Shown one piece after another: positions 34,457 through 43,317 of a stretch of 64,000 nt of DNA (position 1 is the stretch's first letter; each line of letters starts with the position of its first letter). A model generated the notes under the pieces. That model was not told the origin of the DNA. It made no database searches and worked only from the letters and a program-made list of their open reading frames with translations. The position numbers and the translations under genes were made by a program. The stretch is from Chloroflexota bacterium (GTDB lineage Bacteria > Chloroflexota > UBA11872): NCBI GenBank assembly GCA_022826485.1, contig JAJDUU010000035.1:124001-188000 (forward strand), given 5' to 3'.

Positions 34457-37249
34457 GTGACCGTGGACTGGGCGGTCATGCCGGGATTGCTGCTTCTGCT
34501 GGCGCAACTCGCGGCGCTGGCCGCCGTGGGCTACGTGGTCGCCCGCACCGTGCTCCGTCAGAGCGACGAGCGCCTGGCGCTGGCCCAGGGGCTGGTGGTG
34601 GGGCTGGCGCTGTGGGGCTTCGTCGTCAACGTCGTGCTGTACGTCATTCCGGCGCCCGCGGGGGCGATCGCGGCCTGGGTGGTCACGCTCGCGCTCGGCG
34701 TCGGCCTGGCCTGGCGCGCGCGCGAGCCCCTGCGGCCGTCGCCGCGGACGACGGCGGGCATTCTGGTCGCGGCCCTGGCGCTCTTTTGGGTCGCGCTCGC
34801 CAGCCGTCAGTTCCTCTCGATTGTCGAGGGCTTCCTGCATCTCGGCCTGGCGGCTTCGATTCGCGCGGGTGGGTTTCACCCGCCGGCGTTCCCGTGGAAC
34901 CCGGATCTGCCCACCGCCTACCACTACGGCGCCAATCTGCTGGTCGGCCTGATGGCCCCGCCGTTCGGACCGGACCTGGCGTTCGTGACGGAATTGCTGG
35001 GCGCCTATCTCTGGATGAGCTTCGCCTTGATCGTGGGCCTGCTCCTGCTGCAGCGGGGATCGTGGGTCGCGGTGCTGGCCCTCGCCCCGCTGTTGCTCAC
35101 GGCCGGCGCCTGGACGCAGGTGCACTACTTCACGCCACCCGGCCTCGTGCAGATTCCCGCTGTTGGGGAGCTGCCGGCGCTCGATGCCAGCGTCCGCACG
35201 TGGCTGGCGCAGGCCTATTGGCCATCGACGGAATTTCCCTGGGAGCGAGTGTTCGAGACGGCGCCGCCGAATATCTGGAAACCCTCATTCACGCTGGCCT
35301 ACGCCCTGACGCTCGTGGTGTTGGAGCGGGTCGTCGCCGGCGGCCGCCGGTCGTGGCCGTCGGCGGCGGTACTGGCGGCGCTGGTCGGATTCATGGGTCT
35401 GGCCGACGAGACGGTCGCCGTGATGGTGCTGGTCCTGTGGGCCTTGCTCGAGGCCGCGCGGTTTGTTGCGGCCCGACCGCCGCGCGCGCGCGACGCGCTG
35501 CGGGCGGCCGCGGGGCCGGCGATCGCCGCCCTGGTGCTGGCCGTCGGCGGCGGCGCCATCACCGGCGTCCTGACCGGACCGTCCGGAACCGGCCTGTCCC
35601 TGGCCTGGATTGACGATCCCGCGAGCCGTCGACCAATCGGCGACTTTATCGACGTGTCGGGCGGTCTCGGCGTGCTTGCGCTGGGCGTGGTTCCGGTTGC
35701 CGTCGTCTCCGTATTGCTCGCATGGCGCGACCGCCTGGTCCTGGCGCTGGTCCTTGGAAGCGGGATCTTCCTGCTCGCCGCGCTCACGCTGCAGTACGAG
35801 TTCTCGCGTGACGTCGCCCGGCTGGACGGCCACGCGCGAAACTTCGCCCTGCTGGGGCTGGTCGCCGCGCTGAGCCTGCGCTTGCCGGCGCTGCGTCCGC
35901 GCCGGCGCTACGCCGCGGGCGCCCTGCTCGTCGTGCTCGTCACCTGGCCGACCGTGGTGACACCCCTGCGCAATCTCGGCCCCGCGCTCAGTGGCGGCGT
36001 CGAGCTGGCGAACGCCGAGCCGGGCCGGGGGGATTTCGATTCCGATTTCCTGGGCCGCGAAGGGCTGCCGCGCTCGCCCCCCGACCGGATCGTCGCCTAT
36101 ATCCGAGACCATACGCCCGCCGACGCGCGCATTCTCTCGCCCGATCCGATCCCGATGTCAGTCGCGACGGGGCGCGCGAATGCCTCGGGATTCGCGGAGT
36201 TCATACAGTTCTCGCGCGTGCGCGGGCCCGAGTATGTCGACGCCGTCCGCCGGCTCGAACCGGCGGCTATCCGTCGGGTGGGCTTCGACTACGTGCACGC
36301 CACCGACCGTTGGCTGGCCAGCCTGCCATCCCGCGCGACGGAGTGGATCGAGACCCCGGGCTTCTTCGAGCTGCTGGTGCGCGATGGCGCGGACGCCCTG
36401 TACCGGATCCGGCCCGAGTTCCTGGCAATCGATGCGGCGCCGCTGCCGGAATCGTTCGAGGCGCTGCGTCAGGCGGTGCCGGCGTCGGCGACCGTCTACT
36501 TATCGCCGTCGATCGACCATATCGGGTCGGTGCGCGCGGCGTCCGTGCTGTCCCACGCCCGCCTGCTCGGCGTCGTGCGCGTGTTTACGGAGCACTTGCG
36601 GCCAGGCTTTCACACCGAGCCGCTCGGCGATGGCGCGCCGGATCTCGTGGTCACCTCGGCGCGCCTGGCGCCAGCGGCGTTTCCTCCCGGCCAGCGAACG
36701 CCGATCTGGTCCAACGACGACTTCGCGGTCTATGCCCCGGGCGGAGCCGTGGCCCCGATCATGCCCGCCCCCGCGCCGCTCCTCAGCGTGCGGATGTCGT
36801 TGGTGAGCGCCCACGACGGGCGGCTCGCCTTCACCGCGACGCTCGCGGATGACGCGGCGAAGCGTTGGACCGGGCAGGAGTGGCTGGTCGTGGCGGCCGA
36901 TGACTCGCCGTGGGCGTTTCCGCGCGACTTCAACACCGACGGCCGTCTGCACAGGTCGGCACAGTGGTTTGACGGCCAGTTCCACCCAGGTCAGGGCATC
37001 GTGAGCCACGCGTATCTGTTCGACGCCAACACCCGCAGCCTGGCCGTACAAGGCCGCGATGGTCGCTTCGTTCCCGCGCCGGCATCCGACAGCGACCTGG
37101 GCCCGGGTGTGTGGACGCTGGCGCTGCGTCTGCGACACGACTGGTGGGAGGCGGCCTTTATTCCAGTTGCGCGCATTGAGATTGCCGGCGACGGCACGGT
37201 GACCTATACGGTCTACGAGGAAGCGCTCAGCGTGACGCCGATTCCGTAG
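34457..37249 (+). CDS. Large multi-spanning membrane protein, unknown
   Basis: A 930-aa protein with about a dozen hydrophobic segments in the first 510 residues and a soluble C-terminal part of about 400 residues. The layout (membrane half, then an extracytoplasmic globular half) is that of GT-C-type glycosyltransferases. The loop after TM4 holds FHPPAFPWNPDLPTAYHYGA, reminiscent of the acidic/aromatic loops of such enzymes. I do not recognise a named family. GTG start at 34457, with an ATG at 34478 as another option. It is divergent from the PBP gene. Confidence 0.7.
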   Translation: MTVDWAVMPGLLLLLAQLAALAAVGYVVARTVLRQSDERLALAQGLVVGLALWGFVVNVVLYVIPAPAGAIAAWVVTLALGVGLAWRAREPLRPSPRTTAGILVAALALFWVALASRQFLSIVEGFLHLGLAASIRAGGFHPPAFPWNPDLPTAYHYGANLLVGLMAPPFGPDLAFVTELLGAYLWMSFALIVGLLLLQRGSWVAVLALAPLLLTAGAWTQVHYFTPPGLVQIPAVGELPALDASVRTWLAQAYWPSTEFPWERVFETAPPNIWKPSFTLAYALTLVVLERVVAGGRRSWPSAAVLAALVGFMGLADETVAVMVLVLWALLEAARFVAARPPRARDALRAAAGPAIAALVLAVGGGAITGVLTGPSGTGLSLAWIDDPASRRPIGDFIDVSGGLGVLALGVVPVAVVSVLLAWRDRLVLALVLGSGIFLLAALTLQYEFSRDVARLDGHARNFALLGLVAALSLRLPALRPRRRYAAGALLVVLVTWPTVVTPLRNLGPALSGGVELANAEPGRGDFDSDFLGREGLPRSPPDRIVAYIRDHTPADARILSPDPIPMSVATGRANASGFAEFIQFSRVRGPEYVDAVRRLEPAAIRRVGFDYVHATDRWLASLPSRATEWIETPGFFELLVRDGADALYRIRPEFLAIDAAPLPESFEALRQAVPASATVYLSPSIDHIGSVRAASVLSHARLLGVVRVFTEHLRPGFHTEPLGDGAPDLVVTSARLAPAAFPPGQRTPIWSNDDFAVYAPGGAVAPIMPAPAPLLSVRMSLVSAHDGRLAFTATLADDAAKRWTGQEWLVVAADDSPWAFPRDFNTDGRLHRSAQWFDGQFHPGQGIVSHAYLFDANTRSLAVQGRDGRFVPAPASDSDLGPGVWTLALRLRHDWWEAAFIPVARIEIAGDGTVTYTVYEEALSVTPIP

Positions 37250-37339
37250 GTCTCCGCGCTACGACACGCGCGACCCTTCCCGGCCACCAGCCGTGCTCAA
37301 GTACCCTCACCCCGCAGGGGCCGCAAGCGGGATGCTGTC

Positions 37340-38329
37340 GTGAGCAAGATTCGTGTCGGCCTGATTGGGTTCGGCGATTGGACGCGCAGCGCCTATGTCC
37401 CGGCGCTGCGGCTGGACGGCCGCGCGACGATTGCGGCGGTGGCGGCGCCCAGCGCCGCGACGCGCGACCGAGCCCTTGCGGAGCTTGGGCCCGAGATCAC
37501 TGTGTTTTCCTCGGCGTCTGAGCTCCTGGCGGCTGCCGACCTCGATGCGGTGACGGTCGCCGTCCCCGATCTGGCGCACGAGACGGTGCTGACGGACGCG
37601 CTGGCGTCAGGCTTGCCGCTCCTGTTCGAGCCGCCCGTCGCCTCCGACCGGCCCGGCGTGGAACGAATGCTGGACGCGCTCCGCGCCGCCCCGCAGCTCA
37701 TTCATCCCGACCTGGAGCTCTCGTACCTTCCCATCCTCGCGGACGTGCGCGAGGCGCTGGACGCGGGAGCGATCGGTCAGCCCCGCACCGCCTTGGTGCG
37801 GCTGCAAGCGGGGTGGGGCCATCCGCCGCGGCACGACCTGAGCGTGGTGCACATGCTGGCGGGCTGGTACCTGGACATGCTCGACCGCGCCATCGGAGGC
37901 ACGGCGCGCCGAGTGCTCGTGCTCAACGGCCAGGATGCGCCCGGGCTGATGCAATCGCGCGCCATCGCCCACCTGGACTACGGCGACGTGACGGGCACGT
38001 TCCAGGTCAACATCGGCGCGGTTGGGCCGCTGCGCATCGACCTCGAGGTCAACGGGACCGAGGGCGACATCGTCTGCGACCCGCTGGCGGGCGCCTGGCG
38101 CCTGCGCACGCGGGAGTTCCCCCATTGGCGCCTGGCGCGGCAGCCGGCGCTGGAACCGCCCGCCGGCTGGCCCGGCGTCCACGAGTGCCTGCGCGCGTTC
38201 CTCGACGCCGTCGAACAGGGCGCGACGAACACCGGCATGCGCGACGCGATCATCCGCCAGCACGAGGTCGGCCTGGCCGCCGACCGATCCTGCGTAAGCG
38301 GCGCCTGGGAAGACGTGCGCCCGGCCTAA
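37340..38329 (+). CDS. Gfo/Idh/MocA family oxidoreductase
   Basis: A 329-aa NAD(P)-dependent dehydrogenase. It has an N-terminal Rossmann fold (VGLIGFGDWTRSAYVPAL) and the DAVTVAVPDLAHE strand. A LLFEPPVASDRPG segment stands where the family has its EKP lysine; here the lysine appears replaced (FEPP), so activity may be altered. The C-terminal alpha/beta domain follows from about residue 125. GTG start. Substrate unknown. Confidence 0.8.
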   Translation: MSKIRVGLIGFGDWTRSAYVPALRLDGRATIAAVAAPSAATRDRALAELGPEITVFSSASELLAAADLDAVTVAVPDLAHETVLTDALASGLPLLFEPPVASDRPGVERMLDALRAAPQLIHPDLELSYLPILADVREALDAGAIGQPRTALVRLQAGWGHPPRHDLSVVHMLAGWYLDMLDRAIGGTARRVLVLNGQDAPGLMQSRAIAHLDYGDVTGTFQVNIGAVGPLRIDLEVNGTEGDIVCDPLAGAWRLRTREFPHWRLARQPALEPPAGWPGVHECLRAFLDAVEQGATNTGMRDAIIRQHEVGLAADRSCVSGAWEDVRPA

Positions 38330-38339
38330 ATTCACCATC

Positions 38340-38370
38340 CGTCATTCCGAGCGCAGCGAGGAATCCAGGG
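38340..38370. repeat. GTCATTCCGAGCG...GAGGAATC repeat
   Basis: A short palindromic element GTCATTCCGAGCGCAGCGAG followed by GAATCC lies after the oxidoreductase stop. A variant occurs at about 13953-13978. It differs from the CCGGAATGACGG hairpins but shares the GTCATTCC end. Confidence 0.6.
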
Positions 38371-38493
38371 CTAGGACCTCGGGCGCGCCCACCCGCATCT
38401 TGTGCCTACAATCCTCGCCACTTAGGGGAGGTCGCAACATCAAGGCGTGCCAAGCCGCGGTAGTAGGCGGTCGCGGAAACCGAGCATGATCCA

Positions 38494-39483
38494 ATGAGTC
38501 TCTACCGCATCGATGACAATGCACTGAAGCCCGTGCCAGCTACGACGTTCCATGCAGAAGGCCTACAAGAGCGCCGAGATCTGCAACAACTCATCATCAA
38601 CCAGCCCGGCGCCCTCGGCAGCGACATGTTCATTATCACCGAGGAGTTCGAGAACTGGTCCGACAGCTATAGGCGGATCGATCTACTGGCCATTGATGAG
38701 GACGGAACCCTCGCCGTCGTCGAGCTTAAGCGCGACGAAAACCCCGGGCCGATGGAGCTCCAAGCGCTGCGATATGCGGCCATGGTCGCCAATATCACCT
38801 TCGAGCAGTTAGTGCACGCTCATCAGGACTTCGGCGACGCACAGGGTCTCGATGGCGACGCCTTAAGCCGAATCGACGAATTCCTCAGCGAAAAGGAAGT
38901 GAATCGCGACGACCTCCAGACTGCGAAGCCGCGAATCATTCTCGTCGCGCCTGACTTCCCCACCGAGCTTGCGACTAGCGTCCTTTGGCTAAACGACTCT
39001 GGCTTGGACATTCGCTGCGTGCGGCTGCTGCTCTATCGCGCAGGCGACACACTTTTTGTTGACACCGGCCAGGTGATCCCGCTGCCCGAGGCGGACGACT
39101 ATCTCGTGCGCGTGCGCGAAAAGGCGGAAGAGGTCGAGAAAGTTACGCGCCGGCGTCGCCGGACATTGGCAGTCCTGGTCGATCACGGCGTCATTAGAGG
39201 CGGCGAGAAGATAAGGCCATACGCGCTGAACATGGGCGAGTTGGACAACTTCGACGTCAACGACCCCAAATGGCAGGCAGAAATCATTGCGGACCGACTG
39301 ATTGGCTGGAACAAAAACCTGAACTGGAATGGCAAGGCGTATTCGTTGAGCAAGCTCACCTCGCTCCTCCGGGAACGGCACAACGTGCCGTTCCCAAATG
39401 GCGGTCCCTACTGGTATTGGTGCCTCGTCGAGCAACCGGAGAGTTCGCTCGCCGAACTCGCCAGTCCGTTGCGCGAGGACTAA
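38494..39483 (+). CDS. NucS-like PD-(D/E)XK nuclease with probable RAMA-like C-terminus
   Basis: A 329-aa protein. The first 110 residues carry a NucS/DUF91-like nuclease pattern: D63 (RRIDLLAID), then E77-L-K79 (VVELKRDEN) and a downstream QALRYAAM helix. A middle segment holds IILVAPDFPTELATSVLWLN. The last 95 residues (RRTLAVLVDHGVIRGGEKI ... GPYWYWCLVE) look like the RAMA domain that reads modified DNA, with an insertion; this second call is tentative. It stands alone and may be a modification-dependent restriction or repair enzyme. Confidence 0.7.
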   Translation: MSLYRIDDNALKPVPATTFHAEGLQERRDLQQLIINQPGALGSDMFIITEEFENWSDSYRRIDLLAIDEDGTLAVVELKRDENPGPMELQALRYAAMVANITFEQLVHAHQDFGDAQGLDGDALSRIDEFLSEKEVNRDDLQTAKPRIILVAPDFPTELATSVLWLNDSGLDIRCVRLLLYRAGDTLFVDTGQVIPLPEADDYLVRVREKAEEVEKVTRRRRRTLAVLVDHGVIRGGEKIRPYALNMGELDNFDVNDPKWQAEIIADRLIGWNKNLNWNGKAYSLSKLTSLLRERHNVPFPNGGPYWYWCLVEQPESSLAELASPLRED

Positions 39484-39582
39484 GTTCCAGCACCACGGCT
39501 AACCGCTGCGCCACCTTGGCTTCTCCGACCGTCTCTTCTGCGTGTGCAGCGGAAGGAAGACGGGCGCCCACTAGGGGCACCC

Positions 39583-40188
39583 CTACGCCGAAGGTGCCGA
39601 GTCCCCCGCCAGCGCCTGCTCCAGCGCCTCCCGCTCGTCGGACGGCAAATCCAACTCCAGCGCCAACTCCCTGGCCGCGGGCGACATCTTGCGCCAGGTT
39701 TTTTGCACGATGTCGGCGATCTTTGCCTCCGGATACCGCGCGCGCAGGTCGGCGAACTGCGTTTCGAGGAAGACCAGGCAGAGCCCGTCCTCCAACGTTT
39801 GCGCTTCGGGGTCGCGCTTGAGGTTGTGCTTGCGCACCAGCTGTTGGACGCGCGCAATCGTGTCGCTGTCGTAGCCGGCCTCCTGCAAGACGCGGCCGAC
39901 CTCGTCGGCGTGCATCGCCTGCAGCGCCGTGCGCCAGCGCAGATAGCCGCGCCGGCCGCTCGGATAGGCGTCGCGAGGAATGGTCCAGCGGCGGATATGG
40001 TGCGCGCGCGCCGCCAGCAGCAGCGCCTCGCCGGCGTCGGGGCGCAGGCGGCGGACCCAGGCCGAGAGCATGGCGGCGTGGGTGATCTCCTTGGGCCGGG
40101 GCTCGCCGTCCACGATCAGCGTGTGCGGATCGTCGGCGTTGGCCGCGTCGATGCGCCGGATGGCGTCGTCAAAGCGCTCGGTTTCCAC
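39583..40188 (-). CDS. DUF4202 family protein
   Basis: A 201-aa protein matching the DUF4202 pattern: RRIDAANADDPHT near the start, then ARAHHIRRWTIPRDAYP, GRRGYLRWRTALQ, MHADEVGRVLQEAGYD and DPEAQTLEDGLCLVFLE. The conserved His and acidic residues suggest an HD-like metal site, but function is unknown. It is transcribed alone. Confidence 0.82.
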   Translation of the reverse strand: METERFDDAIRRIDAANADDPHTLIVDGEPRPKEITHAAMLSAWVRRLRPDAGEALLLAARAHHIRRWTIPRDAYPSGRRGYLRWRTALQAMHADEVGRVLQEAGYDSDTIARVQQLVRKHNLKRDPEAQTLEDGLCLVFLETQFADLRARYPEAKIADIVQKTWRKMSPAARELALELDLPSDEREALEQALAGDSAPSA

Positions 40189-40325
40189 GGTCGGATTCTC
40201 GCATGGATGGCGTTTGCGTCACCCATCCGGCATGCCCGACCCCCTCATCCTAGCCTTCTCCCTCCAGGGGAGAAGGAACCGGACCCGCGGGCCGTGGCGC
40301 GTCAGCTCGGGTATCGTGCCGCACG

Positions 40326-41417
40326 ATGAGCGAATCGGCGGCGGATGTGGTGATCTGCGGCGGCGGCGTGCTGGGCGCGGGCCTGGCCTATGAGCTGGCC
40401 GAACGCGGCGCGCGGCCGCTGCTGATCGAGTCTCGCGCCATCGCGTCGGGAGCCAGCGGCAAGGCGGCGGGTCTGCTCTCGCCGGCGTCGGACGCACGCG
40501 CCGTCGGGCCGCTCGGATCGCTCTGGCGGGCGAGCCTGGCGAGACATCACGAGCTTGCGGAGGAGCTCGTGGGCCTGGGCGCGCCGGGCTACGGGTTCGA
40601 GGAGAGCCCGTCGCTCCTGATTGCCGCCGACGTCGCCGAAGCGCGCACGCTGCGCCAGGCGGCGCCTGCCCAGTGGTTGGAGCCGGACGAGGTGCGCGCC
40701 CGCTGCGCCTGGATCGACGGCCCCATCGAAGGCGGCCTGCTGCGCGAAGCGAGCGCCGCGATCGATCCCGCCGCCTTCACCCAGGCGCTGATCCACGCCT
40801 CGAAAGCCCGTGGCGCGCGCGTTGAGCATGGACGGGTGACCGGGCTGAGCCTGAATGGCCGAAGCATCGCCGGAGTGCAGGTGGATGGCCGGATCGTGCC
40901 CGCGAATTCAGTCGTCCTGGCCATGGGACCGTGGACGAGCGCGGCTGGCGAATGGATCGGGTGCCGCGTACCCGTCACGCCGCTGAAAGGCCAGATCCTG
41001 CGACTGCGCCTGCCGCCCGCGCAGGCCGAGACCCGGTTCTCCGACATGGATGGCAACTACATGGCGCGCAAGTCCGACGGTCTAGTCTACGTCGGCACCA
41101 CCGAAGAGCGAGTGGGGTTTGACGAGGCGCCAACCGATGCGGCCCGCCGCCAGATCCTGCGCCAGGCCGGGCGCTTCGTCTCCGCCGTGTCGCAGGCCGA
41201 GGTCGTGAAGCAGACGGCCTGCCTGCGTCCGCTCTCGCCCGACGGCCTGCCGATCCTGGGCGCCGCGCCGGGACTGTCAGGCGCGTTCATCGCCACCGGA
41301 CACGGACGCGCCGGCCTATTGCTCGCCCCCGGCAGCGCCGCCGCGTTGGCCGCTCACATCACCGGCGAGTCGCCCGCCGTCGACCTGACGCCCTTCGACC
41401 CCGCGCGCTTCGGCTGA
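40326..41417 (+). CDS. FAD-dependent amino-acid oxidase (glycine oxidase ThiO-like)
   Basis: A 363-aa DAO-family flavoprotein. It has the N-terminal VVICGGGVLGAGLAYELAERG dinucleotide motif, the GASGKAAGLLSP FAD loop, a central VVLAMGPWTS segment, VPVTPLKGQILRL, and the C-terminal LRPLSPDGLPILGAAPG...ATGHGRAGLLLAPG. It oxidises glycine or a small amine. No other thiamine genes are adjacent, so the pathway is open. Confidence 0.82.
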   Translation: MSESAADVVICGGGVLGAGLAYELAERGARPLLIESRAIASGASGKAAGLLSPASDARAVGPLGSLWRASLARHHELAEELVGLGAPGYGFEESPSLLIAADVAEARTLRQAAPAQWLEPDEVRARCAWIDGPIEGGLLREASAAIDPAAFTQALIHASKARGARVEHGRVTGLSLNGRSIAGVQVDGRIVPANSVVLAMGPWTSAAGEWIGCRVPVTPLKGQILRLRLPPAQAETRFSDMDGNYMARKSDGLVYVGTTEERVGFDEAPTDAARRQILRQAGRFVSAVSQAEVVKQTACLRPLSPDGLPILGAAPGLSGAFIATGHGRAGLLLAPGSAAALAAHITGESPAVDLTPFDPARFG

Positions 41418-41460
41418 CGCGCGCATTCCCACGCTGCACGCAGCGCGGGCCACCGGACCC

Positions 41461-41721
41461 TTAGTCCAAGCCGAGGTTGCGTAGGCGTACGTTGAGGTCG
41501 CCGCGGACGGCGTCGACGTACTCGGCGCCGGTGAAGCCGCGGTCGCTCCACAGACCGGCGCTAGCGCGGAGCGCCCGCAGCTTGTCCGTGATCGACATGG
41601 TTCCAAACGTGCGCCGCACAGCGCGCCGGATCAGTTCCGACCGCGAGGCGCCGGTGGCGCTGGCGGCAGCATCGAGGAGCGCGAGTTCCTGGTCGCCAAG
41701 GTAGACCTGTATTCGTTTCAC
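41461..41721 (-). CDS. Ribbon-helix-helix (CopG/Arc) protein
   Basis: An 86-aa DNA-binding protein. The RHH motif is in the first 45 residues ([20 protein letters not shown], then [16 protein letters not shown]). The C-terminal half may bind a toxin, but no toxin gene is adjacent. It ends 43 bp from the oppositely read oxidase gene and starts 59 bp beyond the 3' end of the selenocysteine tRNA on the same strand. Confidence 0.75.
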   Translation of the reverse strand: MKRIQVYLGDQELALLDAAASATGASRSELIRRAVRRTFGTMSITDKLRALRASAGLWSDRGFTGAEYVDAVRGDLNVRLRNLGLD

Positions 41722-41780
41722 CGCGCTCCGATACCCCCCATGGCGTCAATCGACATTGGCCCACCACGACCCGCACTGGC

Positions 41781-41874
41781 GGAGGTGCATGGGAGTCGAA
41801 CCCACCTAGGACGCTGACCAGCGCCCCACAACGGTTTTGAAGACCGCGAGAGCCACCCGGCCCCTTCCACCTCC
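41781..41874 (-). tRNA. selC: Selenocysteine tRNA (anticodon TCA)
   Basis: A 94-nt RNA on the minus strand. Acceptor arms are GGAGGTG/CACCTCC; the eighth pair of a Sec-type acceptor would be G-G here. It has a 6-bp D stem (GGGGCC/GGCTCT). The anticodon loop CTTCAAA carries TCA (41840-41838). A long variable arm (GGGCGCT/AGCGTCC) and a T arm with TTCGACT complete it. The overall pattern closely parallels E. coli SelC. CCA is not encoded. It implies that the host decodes UGA as selenocysteine; selA, selB, selD and a selenoprotein gene are not seen here. Confidence 0.92.
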
Positions 41875-41958
41875 ACCGCCACGCTAGCAGGTTCGCCGCT
41901 TACCATGACAAGCGGGCGAACGTGTTGGCTCCGAGAGTCCGGCACCGGAGGGAGGCCT

Positions 41959-42309
41959 ATGGCTCGTGACGCAACCGTCACGCTGTCGCAGACGGCGTAT
42001 GACGCCCTGATTGCCCGAAATGAGGAGCTTGAGGACCGGCTGGCCGCGATTGAAGCGGACGATGGGAGCCGGATTCCTCATGCGGTGGCGCTCGCCATCA
42101 TGCGCGGCGAGCGTCCACTGGCTGCCTTCCGGAACCATCGCGGCCTCACGCTGCGCGGCCTGGCCGAGCGGACGGGCATTGCCGCAAGCTACCTTTCCGA
42201 AATCGAACGCGGACATAGACCGGGCTCGGCGGCGGCGATGGCCCGCATCGCCGCCGCACTGGATACCACGGTCGACGTTCTGCTGAGTGACGTAAGCGAG
42301 GATTCCTAA
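41959..42309 (+). CDS. XRE-family transcriptional regulator
   Basis: A 116-aa protein. An N-terminal helical stretch (ARNEELEDRLAAIEA) precedes an XRE helix-turn-helix (LTLRGLAERTGIAASYLSEI, about 71-90). The SD GGAGGGAGG lies 4-12 bases before the ATG at 41959, which is why this start is preferred over an upstream one. The stop and the following mrr start share a base (TAATG). It probably controls the restriction gene downstream, like C proteins of restriction loci; this is inference from context. Confidence 0.82.
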   Translation: MARDATVTLSQTAYDALIARNEELEDRLAAIEADDGSRIPHAVALAIMRGERPLAAFRNHRGLTLRGLAERTGIAASYLSEIERGHRPGSAAAMARIAAALDTTVDVLLSDVSEDS

Positions 42310-43184
42310 TGGCTGAAATCACCCAGCGTCGAAATGGTGAGATGACCCAGGCTCTTTTCGGAGTCCTGCCAGATGCACCCGACGGGCTGCCAGCCCGGGA
42401 GGCCATCGACCGCGTGGAGAAGGTCCTCAAACCCACGCCATTCGAAGACAGCGAGTACCCGAACCGCCCAGGCGTGCGTCGTTTTCCGAACATTGTCCGC
42501 TTCGTGACCATTTGGCTGGTGAAGGCCGGATGGATGGTCAAGCGGCGGGGAAACTGGTCGGTAACTGAGGACGGGAAGAGCGCACTGGAGCAGTTTCCAG
42601 ACCCCGAGGCGCTTTTCCGCGAGGCGAATCGGCTTTATCGGAAATGGCGTGCCGAGCAGCCCGACCCCGAGCCGGACGAGGCAGAGCCGAGTTCGGTGTC
42701 AATACTTGAGGAGGCTGAAGAAAACGCGTGGCGGGAGATCAAGGACTATCTCGCCGCAATGAACCCTTTCGATTTCCAGAGCCTTGTCGCCGGACTCCTG
42801 AAGGCCATGGGCTACCACGTCCAATGGGAGGCGCCCCCAGGTCCGGATCGGGGGATCGACATCGTGGCGTCTGCCGACCCTCTGGGAGCGGCGTCCTCCC
42901 GGCTCAAGATTCAGGTCAAGCGACGCGCAGACCGGATCAATGTTGATGGGCTTCGCGCGTTCCTGGCCGTGCTCGGCGACGACGACATTGGCATTTTCGT
43001 GTCAGCGGGCGGGTTTACCCGCGACGCCGAGCAGGAAGCACGGACTCAAGAACGTCGCCGGATTACCCTTGTCGATGTTGATCGCCTCGTGAGCCTGTGG
43101 GTGGACAATTACGACCGGCTCGACGAAGGCGCGCAGCAACTCCTGCCGCTGCGGCCGGTTTTCTTCCTCGCGCCAGAGGTGTAG
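42309..43184 (+). CDS. mrr: Mrr-type restriction endonuclease
   Basis: A 291-aa type IV restriction protein. The N-terminal part (about 1-100) is the Mrr_N winged-helix DNA-binding region (WLVKAGWMVKRRGNWSVTEDG). The C-terminal PD-(D/E)XK domain has FDFQSLVAGLLKAMGYHV, D184 (DRGIDIV) and Q202-V-K204 (KIQVKRR). Mrr proteins cut DNA carrying foreign methylation. It is coupled to the XRE regulator and lies about 0.4 kb from the selenocysteine tRNA. Confidence 0.88.
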   Translation: MAEITQRRNGEMTQALFGVLPDAPDGLPAREAIDRVEKVLKPTPFEDSEYPNRPGVRRFPNIVRFVTIWLVKAGWMVKRRGNWSVTEDGKSALEQFPDPEALFREANRLYRKWRAEQPDPEPDEAEPSSVSILEEAEENAWREIKDYLAAMNPFDFQSLVAGLLKAMGYHVQWEAPPGPDRGIDIVASADPLGAASSRLKIQVKRRADRINVDGLRAFLAVLGDDDIGIFVSAGGFTRDAEQEARTQERRRITLVDVDRLVSLWVDNYDRLDEGAQQLLPLRPVFFLAPEV

Positions 43185-43317
43185 ATCGCTCTCCGTTGCT
43201 GTTGGACTGACCGCGTTGTGATCGATGGTTCACGCGGGGCGGCCGGTCGTTGGGCGGACAGACCGAACTAGGCGACCTCTGCGGTAGCTTGGAGGGACCC
43301 GCCACCGCGAACACCTG

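Noticed and set aside
41418-41460. Read-through of the ThiO-like gene TGA as selenocysteine
   Set aside because: The protein already has its complete C-terminal motifs before the TGA, and the following frame shows no conserved sequence.
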